Assembly: GCA_937952345.1 (NCBI GenBank)
Contig: CALFYN010000392.1
Coordinates: forward strand, 1 to 13,126
Source of the DNA: an uncultured Acidobacteriota bacterium
GTDB taxonomy: Bacteria; Acidobacteriota; Terriglobia; Bryobacterales; Bryobacteraceae
Direction: 5' to 3'
Length of the DNA: 13,126 nucleotides
Both the position numbers and the translations under genes were made by a program. Of the stretch, positions 7,497 through 13,126 are shown one piece after another (position 1 is the first letter of the stretch; the number at the start of each line of letters is the position of its first letter). The notes beneath the pieces are model-generated. The model saw only the letters and a program-made list of their open reading frames with translations, was not told where the DNA came from and made no database searches.

Positions 7497-8827
7497 GCCT
7501 CTTCGAACCCAATCCGCTGGCTTCTGAAGAAGCCGATGCAACGCGGCCGTTGGCCGAGCGCATGCGCCCGCGCACGCTGGACGAATACATCGGCCAGGAA
7601 CACATCCTCGGTCCCGGCAAGCCGCTGCGCATGCAGATGGAGCGCGATCAGCTCACGTCGATGATTCTGTGGGGTCCGCCGGGGGTCGGCAAAACGTCGC
7701 TCGCCCGGCTCATCGCCCGCATGACCCGTTGCGATTTTGTTCCGTTCAGCGCCGTCACCAGCGGGATCAAGGAAGTGAAGTCGATCATGGCGGAGGCAGA
7801 ACATAACCGCAAGATGGGCCGCCGCACCGTGCTGTTCGTCGATGAAATCCACCGCTTCAACAAATCGCAGCAGGATGCATTCCTGCCGTACGTGGAGAAG
7901 GGCGACGTCATCCTCATCGGAGCCACCACGGAGAATCCATCGTTCGAAGTCATCTCCGCTTTGTTGTCGCGCTCGCGTGTGTTCACGCTGCAGGCCCTCG
8001 GCATTCCACAAGTGGTCCGCCTGCTCCGCCGCGCACTGGAAGATACAGATCGCGGCCTCGGCAATCGCCAGTTGCAAGTGGCCGATGAGCAACTGGAGCA
8101 GATCGCCATCCATGCCAATGGCGATGCTCGCGCCGCCTACACTGCGTTGGAGCTTGCGGCCGCGGCCGCGGATGATGGCATCGTTACCGGCGCCCTGCTT
8201 GAAGATGTCTTGCAGCGCAAGATGCTGCTGTACGACAAGGCCGGCGAAGAGCATTTCAACCTCATCTCCGCGTTGCACAAGAGCGTGCGTTCCTCTGATG
8301 CCGATGCGGCTATCTACTGGCTGGCGCGCATGCTGGAAGCGGGCGAAGATCGTCTTTACATCGCGCGCCGCCTGGTCCGCATGTCGATCGAAGACATCGG
8401 CCTTGCCGACCCGCGCGCCATGGAACAAGCGATCGCCGCCATGCGCACGGTGCATTTCCTCGGGCAACCGGAAGGCGATCAGGCCCTGGCGCAACTCGCT
8501 ATTTATCTGGCCATGGCGCCCAAGTCCGATGCTGCCTACGCCGCTCTCAACACCGCCCGAGAAAAGGCCCGCCACGCGCTTGCCGAACCCGTTCCGCTCC
8601 ACCTGCGTAACGCACCCACACGGCTCATGAAGAATCTCGGCTACGGTGAAGGCTACCAGCACGCACATCAATTCGATGCCGGACTCGCCGCCATGGAATG
8701 CCTCCCGCCATCGCTCGCCGGCACGAGATTTTATCAGCCCACCAACCGCGGCATCGAAGCCCGCCTCCGCGAACGCCTGGCAGAAATCCGCAAATGGAAA
8801 GCAGAGCAGCGCGAACAAGGAGGATAA
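7493..8827 (+). CDS. rarA: Replication-associated recombination protein RarA (MgsA/WRNIP1-type AAA+ ATPase)
   Basis: At 444 residues this is full length for RarA, a cytoplasmic clamp-loader-like AAA+ ATPase that acts at stalled replication forks. The family N-terminus is present (PLAERMRPRTLDEYIGQEH, 19-37). It is followed by Walker A GPPGVGKT (61-68), Walker B LFVDEIHRF (114-122), sensor 1 IGATTENP (142-149) and an arginine-finger segment LLSRSRVF (157-164). The remainder corresponds to the lid and C-terminal oligomerisation region, with ARRLVRMSIEDIGLADP near 350-370. The start is TTG at 7493, giving MSLF, which resembles the MxLF start of known RarA proteins. GGAG (7480-7483) lies 9 bases upstream. 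The start codon overlaps the methyltransferase stop as TTGA. The protein family is unmistakable; its presence in a glycan-related gene cluster is unusual. Confidence 0.97.
   Translation: MSLFEPNPLASEEADATRPLAERMRPRTLDEYIGQEHILGPGKPLRMQMERDQLTSMILWGPPGVGKTSLARLIARMTRCDFVPFSAVTSGIKEVKSIMAEAEHNRKMGRRTVLFVDEIHRFNKSQQDAFLPYVEKGDVILIGATTENPSFEVISALLSRSRVFTLQALGIPQVVRLLRRALEDTDRGLGNRQLQVADEQLEQIAIHANGDARAAYTALELAAAAADDGIVTGALLEDVLQRKMLLYDKAGEEHFNLISALHKSVRSSDADAAIYWLARMLEAGEDRLYIARRLVRMSIEDIGLADPRAMEQAIAAMRTVHFLGQPEGDQALAQLAIYLAMAPKSDAAYAALNTAREKARHALAEPVPLHLRNAPTRLMKNLGYGEGYQHAHQFDAGLAAMECLPPSLAGTRFYQPTNRGIEARLRERLAEIRKWKAEQREQGG
8817..8824 (+). promoter_or_regulatory. Strong Shine-Dalgarno sequence before the GH95 gene
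   Basis: AAGGAGGA at 8817-8824 is a full anti-16S match inside the last codons of rarA. The GH95 ATG at 8836 is 12 bases further on, slightly longer than usual. An in-frame TGA at 8830-8832 rules out any earlier start in that frame. This site explains how the GH95 gene is translated at the one junction in the series that lacks a stop/start overlap. Confidence 0.6.
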
Positions 8828-8835
8828 TTTGAGGC

Positions 8836-11133
8836 ATGCGATGGACAATGGTACTGCTGGCCCTCGGCACGCTTCAGGCAGAGGATCGCATCTGGTATCG
8901 GCAGCCCGCCAATACGTGGTTTGAAGCGCTCCCCATCGGCAATGGCCGCCTTGGCGCGATGGTCTTCGGCGGCGTGGCGGAAGAGCGTCTCCAATTGAAC
9001 GACGACACCGTGTGGGGCGGCAAGCGCATGGACCGCATCAATCCGGAAGGCCGCGCCGCCGTCGAGCGCACCCGCGCCCTGTTGGCCGAAGGCAAGCTGA
9101 AGGAAGCCGAAGAAGCCTCCCAAGCGATCCTGGCCAAACCCGTCCGTATGCCTCCGTATCAACCGCTAGGCGATCTGAAGATTCATTTTGTTCACCAGGG
9201 CCAGCCCACTTCCTATGCCCGCGAATTGAGCCTCGACACAGCCGTCGCACGCACCATCTATCGCATCGGCGACACCACCTACACGCGCGAGGTGTTCGCC
9301 TCCTATCCGGCGTCGGCCATTGTTATCAGGCTTTCGGCCTCTCTTCACAACAAGCTCAACTTCCGCGTCTCGCTCTCCCGCGAGAACGCCACCGCGCTTG
9401 CCGCCGGAAACAAGGTCACCCTAGCCGGCATGGCGATTCCCAACGGTGAACGCCACGTCAATGAACCGAAGACTGGAGTGCGATTCCACGCAACGCTGCA
9501 AGTGGATCAGAGCGGAGGCGAGGTCGCCGTGGAGGGGAACGAACTCACCGTCACCAACGCTACGGAGGCTGTGCTTCGCCTGGTATCCGCCACGGACTAC
9601 TTCGCCGCCCCCGGCGTCAATCTCGCGGCGAAATGCGAAGCAGCACTCCTGCGCAGCAGCGCGCCATTCCACATTCTGCGCGCACGGCACATCGAGGATT
9701 ATCAGAAACTCTTTCGCCGCGTCACACTCACTTTCCACACGGCGGACAATACACGCATCCCCACCGATGTACGCCTGGAGAACGTGAAGCGCGGCGCGTA
9801 CGATCCGCATCTCGAAGCCCTTTATTTCCAGTTCGGCCGATATCTGTTGATTGCCTCCAGCCGTCCTGGCTCGCTTCCGGCCAACCTTCAGGGCATCTGG
9901 AATGACAATCCCGCTCCGCCTTGGGAATCGAAGTACACCATCAACATCAACACCGAAATGAACTACTGGCCCGCTGAGCCTTTGAACCTTGGCGAACTGC
10001 ATCAGCCGCTTTTCGATCTGCTCGACAAAGCCCGTGTCGAAGGCCGGAAGGTGGCGCGCCAATTGTACGGCGCGCGGGGTTTCGTCGTGCATCACAATAC
10101 CGACGGATGGGGCCACGCCGTACCCATCGACGGCATCCGCTCCGGCATCTGGCCCACCGGCGGCGCATGGCTCAGCCTGCATCTCTGGGAACACTACGCG
10201 TTCTCTCAGGACCGCGGCTTTCTGGCCCGCCGCGCTTATCCCGTTCTCAAGGAAGCTTCCGAGTTCTTCCTCGATTACCTCGTTGAAGGCAAAGACGGCC
10301 GTCTGCTTTCGGGCCCGTCCATCTCACCGGAGAATCGCTATCGCACGGCAGATGGCACGGTGGCCAGCATCACTATGGCGCCTGCCATGGACACGCAGAT
10401 CATCGAAGAGCTCTTCCGCCGCACCGCGGAAGCAAGCCAGATACTGAAGCTGGACGCGGCCTTCCGCCAGCGCCTGAATGCGGCGCGCGACAAGCTGCCG
10501 CCGATGCGAGCCGGCAAGCACGGCCAACTCATGGAATGGCTGGATGACTACGATGAGCCGGAGCCCGGCCATCGCCACATTTCGCACCTCTTCTCACTGC
10601 ATCCAGGCAACAGCATCACGCCGCGCGGCACGCCGGATCTGGCCCGGGCCGCCCGCATTTCGCTCGAACGGCGACTCGCCAACGGTGGCGGCCAGACGGG
10701 GTGGAGCCAAGCCTGGGTCATCAACTTTTGGGCCCGCCTGCTGGAGGGCAACAAAGCCGGAGAAGCATTGGTGGCCCTGCTGCGCAAGAGTACTGGCCCT
10801 AACCTGTTCGATACCCACCCCGCGGGAAGAAGCTACGTCTTCCAAATCGACGGTAACTTCGGAGGCGCGGCCGGGATAGCGGAAATGCTGCTGCAATCGC
10901 AGAACGGCGAACTCGAGATCCTGCCGGCGCTTCCCTCGTGGTGGCCGGATGGCGAAGTCACCGGACTCCGCGCCCGCGGCGCCATCGAAGTGGACATCGC
11001 CTGGAAGCAAAGCCGTGCCCGTCAGGTGACGCTGCGTTCGGCCACCACGAGAACCGCAACGCTACGCCTTGCCGGAGGCGCACCCGAGAAAGTCCACCTC
11101 ACAGCGGGAGTCCCGAAGGTCATGGTGTTCTGA
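8836..11133 (+). CDS. Glycoside hydrolase family 95, exported alpha-L-fucosidase or alpha-L-galactosidase
   Basis: The 765-residue product spans the usual GH95 architecture. A short signal peptide (MRWTMVLLALGTLQA, cleavage before EDRIWY) is followed by an N-terminal beta domain (about 18-280) with the hallmark WFEALPIGNGRLGAMVFGG (28-46). An (alpha/alpha)6 catalytic domain (about 285-690) and a C-terminal beta domain come next. By motif comparison with the Bifidobacterium enzyme AfcA, the catalytic residues are Asn370 and Asn372 (YTININTEMNYW), the general acid Glu499 (GPSISPEN) and Asp672 (FQIDGNFGG). GH95 enzymes invert configuration and remove terminal alpha-1,2-linked L-fucose or L-galactose, for example from plant xyloglucan or host glycans. 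Thr368 lies where the fucosidases, as I recall, carry His, so the sugar preference is open. Its stop overlaps the next start (TGATGA). The exported enzyme would act in the periplasm or outside the cell. Confidence 0.95.
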   Translation: MRWTMVLLALGTLQAEDRIWYRQPANTWFEALPIGNGRLGAMVFGGVAEERLQLNDDTVWGGKRMDRINPEGRAAVERTRALLAEGKLKEAEEASQAILAKPVRMPPYQPLGDLKIHFVHQGQPTSYARELSLDTAVARTIYRIGDTTYTREVFASYPASAIVIRLSASLHNKLNFRVSLSRENATALAAGNKVTLAGMAIPNGERHVNEPKTGVRFHATLQVDQSGGEVAVEGNELTVTNATEAVLRLVSATDYFAAPGVNLAAKCEAALLRSSAPFHILRARHIEDYQKLFRRVTLTFHTADNTRIPTDVRLENVKRGAYDPHLEALYFQFGRYLLIASSRPGSLPANLQGIWNDNPAPPWESKYTININTEMNYWPAEPLNLGELHQPLFDLLDKARVEGRKVARQLYGARGFVVHHNTDGWGHAVPIDGIRSGIWPTGGAWLSLHLWEHYAFSQDRGFLARRAYPVLKEASEFFLDYLVEGKDGRLLSGPSISPENRYRTADGTVASITMAPAMDTQIIEELFRRTAEASQILKLDAAFRQRLNAARDKLPPMRAGKHGQLMEWLDDYDEPEPGHRHISHLFSLHPGNSITPRGTPDLARAARISLERRLANGGGQTGWSQAWVINFWARLLEGNKAGEALVALLRKSTGPNLFDTHPAGRSYVFQIDGNFGGAAGIAEMLLQSQNGELEILPALPSWWPDGEVTGLRARGAIEVDIAWKQSRARQVTLRSATTRTATLRLAGGAPEKVHLTAGVPKVMVF

Positions 11134-12215
11134 TGAGACTCGCCCTCGCCATCCTGATCTGCATCACCGCTTTCGCGCAGCAGCGCGCCCGAGATCTCGG
11201 CATCAAGCCCGGAGTGCTGCCCACCGCCGCGCGCAACACGATCACTGATGTCCAGGGTGTCCGCGTCGGTCAGGTCACTCTTATCGAAGGCGACGGTATT
11301 CGCACCGGAGTCACCGCCATCCTTCCGCACGGTGGCAATCTGTTCCAGCAGAAGGTACCGGGCGCGGTTTTTGTCGGCAACGCCTTCGGAAAACTCGCCG
11401 GCAGCACACAGGTGGAAGAGCTCGGCACGATCGAGACGCCCATCGTCCTCACCAACACACTCAGTGTCGCGGAAGGCATCGCGGGAGTTGTCGAATATAC
11501 TCTGGAACAGCCCGGGAACGAGCGGGTGGTCTCCGTCAATGCCGTCGTCGGCGAAACCAACGACAGCCGCCTGAACGACATTCGCCGCCGTTACGTTACC
11601 AAGGAGCATGTGAAGGCTGCCATCCGCGCGGCCCGCGAAGCACCCGTCGAGGAAGGCGCCGTTGGCGCAGGCACCGGCACGTCCGCATTTGGGTTCAAAG
11701 GGGGCATCGGCACCTCCTCCCGCCTGCTGCCCAAGAGCCTCGGTGGATTCACTATCGGCGTCCTGGTGCAATCGAATTACGGGGGAATTCTTACGGTCAT
11801 CGGCGCGCCAGTTGGAAAAGAAATGGGCCGTTATTATCTCAAGGATCAAGTGGAACCCGCGCCCGGTGGATCCTGCATGGTGGTGGTTGCCACGGATGCG
11901 CCGCTCGATGCACGCAACCTCAAACGCCTGGCGGCCCGCGCCATACTCGGACTAGGGCAAACCGGATCGTCCATGAGCAACGGCAGCGGCGAATATGTTA
12001 TTGCTTTTTCCACAGCTTCTGCTGCTGCCTCGCTGCTGAGCAACGACGCCATGTCTCCATTGTTTCAGGCTGTTAAAGAGGCCACCGAAGAGGCTGTCTA
12101 CAACTCCATGCTGATGGCCCGAACCATCACCGGCGCAGGCGGGCGTACAGTCGACTCGCTCCCCATCCCCCGGCTGCTTGAGATCCTTCGCCGTTACAAA
12201 TTCATGGAGAAATAG
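11133..12215 (+). CDS. P1 family (S58, DmpA-like) self-processing aminopeptidase, exported
   Basis: This 360-residue protein belongs to the DmpA/BapA-type N-terminal-nucleophile peptidases, which cleave their own chain and then release N-terminal L-, D- or beta-amino acids. Family blocks are DLGIKPGVLPTAARNTITDV (21-40), VVGETND (138-144), GFKGGIGTSSR (187-197) and VLVQSNYG (210-217). The autocleavage site is predicted at Gly246-Ser247 in GGSCMVVVATDAPL. Asn215, Ser247, Ser285 and Glu287 sit at spacings matching DmpA/BapA Asn218, Ser250, Ser288 and Glu290 as I recall them. A signal peptide (MRLALAILICITAFAQQ) implies export, unlike the cytoplasmic location usual for characterised relatives. 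The ATG overlaps the GH95 stop by one base. The same frame stays open upstream to 10938, but those codons are shadow sequence within GH95. It could trim peptides released with glycans. Confidence 0.94.
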   Translation: MRLALAILICITAFAQQRARDLGIKPGVLPTAARNTITDVQGVRVGQVTLIEGDGIRTGVTAILPHGGNLFQQKVPGAVFVGNAFGKLAGSTQVEELGTIETPIVLTNTLSVAEGIAGVVEYTLEQPGNERVVSVNAVVGETNDSRLNDIRRRYVTKEHVKAAIRAAREAPVEEGAVGAGTGTSAFGFKGGIGTSSRLLPKSLGGFTIGVLVQSNYGGILTVIGAPVGKEMGRYYLKDQVEPAPGGSCMVVVATDAPLDARNLKRLAARAILGLGQTGSSMSNGSGEYVIAFSTASAAASLLSNDAMSPLFQAVKEATEEAVYNSMLMARTITGAGGRTVDSLPIPRLLEILRRYKFMEK

Positions 12216-12222
12216 CCCCCTC

Positions 12223-12234
12223 TATACGTATACT
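12223..12234 (+). promoter_or_regulatory. Palindrome TATACGTATA overlapping a -10-like TATACT
   Basis: TATACGTATA (12223-12232) is a perfect 10-bp palindrome in the short gap before the sigma factor gene. Its right arm overlaps TATACT (12229-12234), one mismatch from the -10 consensus, which ends five bases before the TTG at 12240. No matching -35 element is visible at the right distance. An operator or an extended -10 promoter giving a leaderless transcript are both possible, but this is only a pattern call. Confidence 0.3.
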
Positions 12235-12239
12235 AAAAC

Positions 12240-12800
12240 TTGCTATTCGAACCGCTGAGTAACGAATACATCATGAAGCTCGCCGCCTCAGATGAAGAGG
12301 CTACGAGGCATTTCATGCGTTATTTCGGCGGCTTGATCGTTATCAAACTGCGTTCGCGCGCCCTTCCCGCATCTGTCATCGATGAAGTCCGCCAGGAAAC
12401 GTTCATGCGCGTGCTTCTGGCCGTCCGTAAAGAGGATGGCATCCGCGACGGCAGCAAGCTTGGCGCTTTCGTTAACACCACCTGCAATCATGTCCTTTCG
12501 GAGCATTTCCGCAAGGACTCCCGTTACACCGCCCTCGATCCCGAGCACATCGAACTGCCATCGGAAACCGACGGCGCCGAGCAGCTTCTGATGCGACGCG
12601 ACGTGCAGCGCAAAGTTCGCGCGGTTCTTTCCCGCATGCCCGAACGCGACCGCGGCATTCTCAACGCCCTGTTCCTGGAAGAGCGCGACAAAGATTCCGT
12701 CTGCAGTGAGTTTGGCGTCGGGCGTAACTACCTCCGTGTCCTGCTCCATCGCGCCAAGAACAGTTTCCGTATCGTCCTGAAAAACTCCGGCGAACAGTGA
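12240..12800 (+). CDS. RNA polymerase sigma factor, sigma-70 family, ECF-like
   Basis: The 186-residue protein has the two-domain layout of ECF sigma factors, which direct RNA polymerase to specific promoters. Region 2 covers about 10-92, with DEVRQETFMRVL (48-59) as the core-binding helix and FVNTTCNHVLSEHFRK (77-92) as region 2.3/2.4. Region 4 covers about 121-180, with MPERDRGILNALFLEE and a helix-turn-helix DSVCSEFGVGRNYLRVLLHRAK (split here by family knowledge at about 152-173). The start is uncertain. TTG at 12240 follows an in-frame TAA (12234-12236) and keeps the LSNEYIMKLAASDEEATRHF-type beginning seen in related acidobacterial sigma factors. ATG at 12273 would cut into it. Neither has a Shine-Dalgarno sequence. 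No anti-sigma gene adjoins it downstream. Its target genes cannot be deduced. Confidence 0.88.
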   Translation: MLFEPLSNEYIMKLAASDEEATRHFMRYFGGLIVIKLRSRALPASVIDEVRQETFMRVLLAVRKEDGIRDGSKLGAFVNTTCNHVLSEHFRKDSRYTALDPEHIELPSETDGAEQLLMRRDVQRKVRAVLSRMPERDRGILNALFLEERDKDSVCSEFGVGRNYLRVLLHRAKNSFRIVLKNSGEQ

Positions 12801-12902
12801 AACGTTCGGCCCCGGTCCGTCACTATCTCAGTGGAACAACCCCATGGACCACTTGACGGAAGCGGTGGCCGGGTTTCGCAAATACCTGCACGCGAGTTCG
12901 GA

Positions 12903-12932
12903 GGAGCCTGCGCTACTGCTTCCCATTTTTTT
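12903..12932 (+). terminator. Possible intrinsic terminator after the sigma factor gene
   Basis: GGAGC (12903-12907) can pair with GCTTCC (12918-12923) with one bulged T across a 10-base loop. After two intervening bases (CA) a run of seven T follows (12926-12932). The arrangement and position, about 100 bases after the sigma factor stop and before the next gene, suit a Rho-independent terminator. The stem is short and imperfect, so confidence is modest. Confidence 0.35.
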
Positions 12933-12941
12933 CCCCAGCCC

Positions 12942-12963
12942 ACACACCCGGTTCCGCCTGTGT
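12942..12963 (+). repeat. 22-bp imperfect dyad in the leader of the DUF6807-like gene
   Basis: The left arm ACACACCCGG (from 12942) and right arm CCGCCTGTGT (to 12963) surround a central TT. Five outer pairs (ACACA/TGTGT) and three inner pairs (CGG/CCG) match, with only a symmetric two-base mismatch between them. It ends 13 bases before the ATG at 12977. It could be an operator for a dimeric regulator or an RNA hairpin. A TTTT stretch overlaps its right end, so a weak terminator is also possible. Confidence 0.35.
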
Positions 12964-12976
12964 TTTACTTGGGGTA

Positions 12977-13126
12977 ATGTCTATTCGTTGCCTATTGCCC
13001 TTCCTCGCGGCATCTCTCTTCGGCCAGGTTGCCGTTCAACAATCCGCTGACAAGATCACTGTCGATATCGGCGGGAAGCCCTTCACCACGCTCTGGATCG
13101 GCGATGATGTCCGCAAGCCCTTCCTC
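12977..13126 (+). CDS. N-terminal fragment of an exported DUF6807 (PmoA-family) protein, cut by window end
   Basis: The frame is open from ATG 12977 to the window end (50 codons). It begins with a signal peptide (MSIRCLLPFLAASLFGQ) followed by KITVDIGGKPFTTLWIGDD and a final KPFL. The pattern of a beta strand with GGKPFTT followed by KPxL resembles the start of DUF6807 proteins. These are annotated PmoA family but are unrelated in role to the well-known particulate methane monooxygenase in most bacteria. They are frequent beside sugar and oxidoreductase genes in Acidobacteria and Planctomycetes. Only a short GGGG (12971-12974) lies close upstream, so ribosome binding looks weak. With so little sequence the family call is tentative; the signal peptide and frame are firmer. 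Confidence 0.65.
   Translation, partial: MSIRCLLPFLAASLFGQVAVQQSADKITVDIGGKPFTTLWIGDDVRKPFL

Noticed and set aside
7460..8848. 462-codon open frame on the minus strand opposite rarA
   Set aside because: It is the mirror of a GC-rich coding region. The plus strand carries unmistakable RarA Walker motifs, and the minus-strand translation shows no recognisable domain and is rich in Arg, Gly and His.
10938..11132. Upstream extension of the P1 peptidase frame
   Set aside because: The extra codons read in the wrong frame through the GH95 C-terminal domain and precede an obvious signal peptide at 11133.
12926..12932. T7 run as a phase-variation tract
   Set aside because: It lies between genes after a hairpin-forming sequence, which fits a terminator better than a slippage switch.
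12844..13050. 68-codon frame beginning MDHLTEAVAGFRKYLH after the sigma factor
   Set aside because: I considered it as an anti-sigma remnant, but it has no zinc-finger or membrane segment. It runs through the candidate terminator and overlaps the next gene out of frame.
1..13126. Search for CRISPR arrays, tRNA genes, insertion-sequence ends or integrase genes
   Set aside because: By reading alone I saw no regularly spaced direct repeats, cloverleaf-like GTTCRANNC blocks or transposase motifs. A tRNA scan and repeat finder would settle this.

Overview
The window reads as a GC-rich chromosome segment from an acidobacterium, most likely of the Solibacter/Bryobacter type. This is inferred from content, since no rRNA or marker phylogeny is available. 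The pointers are large Oar-type TonB-dependent receptors with an N-terminal carboxypeptidase-regulatory-like domain, secreted glycan-active enzymes with short signal peptides, a divergent ECF-like sigma factor, and the start of what looks like a DUF6807 (PmoA-family) protein. Every gene I can support lies on the + strand, and coding density is very high.

Layout. Bases 2-2317 are the C-terminal part of an outer-membrane receptor whose start lies outside the window. An 114-base gap carries a possible promoter and a small inverted repeat. Bases 2432-5689 hold a complete paralogous receptor. A tightly packed series follows: a BNR/Asp-box sialidase-like beta-propeller protein (5689-6711), a SpoU/TrmH-family RNA methyltransferase (6708-7496), the AAA+ ATPase RarA (7493-8827), a glycoside hydrolase family 95 enzyme (8836-11133) and an exported P1/DmpA-type peptidase (11133-12215). 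Four of the five junctions are stop/start overlaps (TGATG, ATGA, TTGA, TGATGA), and the fifth is an 8-base gap behind a perfect Shine-Dalgarno sequence. The six genes from 2432 to 12215 therefore look like one co-transcribed, translationally coupled unit. A short gap with a 10-bp palindrome precedes a sigma factor (12240-12800). A 176-base gap with a possible terminator and a 22-bp dyad then leads into a truncated DUF6807-like gene (12977 to the window end).

How the genes may work together (inference): receptor, propeller protein, GH95 enzyme and peptidase are all predicted to be exported, and together suggest capture and trimming of fucosylated or L-galactosylated glycans or glycopeptides. 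Two cytoplasmic housekeeping genes, for RNA 2'-O-methylation and replication-fork maintenance, sit in the middle of this unit, which is the most curious aspect of the layout. I saw no tRNA, rRNA, CRISPR array, insertion sequence or phage gene. I did not find a clearly new molecular system. The best leads are the mixed operon, the codon-usage contrast between the twin receptors, the specificity-determining region of the GH95 enzyme, and the unusual start of the sigma factor gene.
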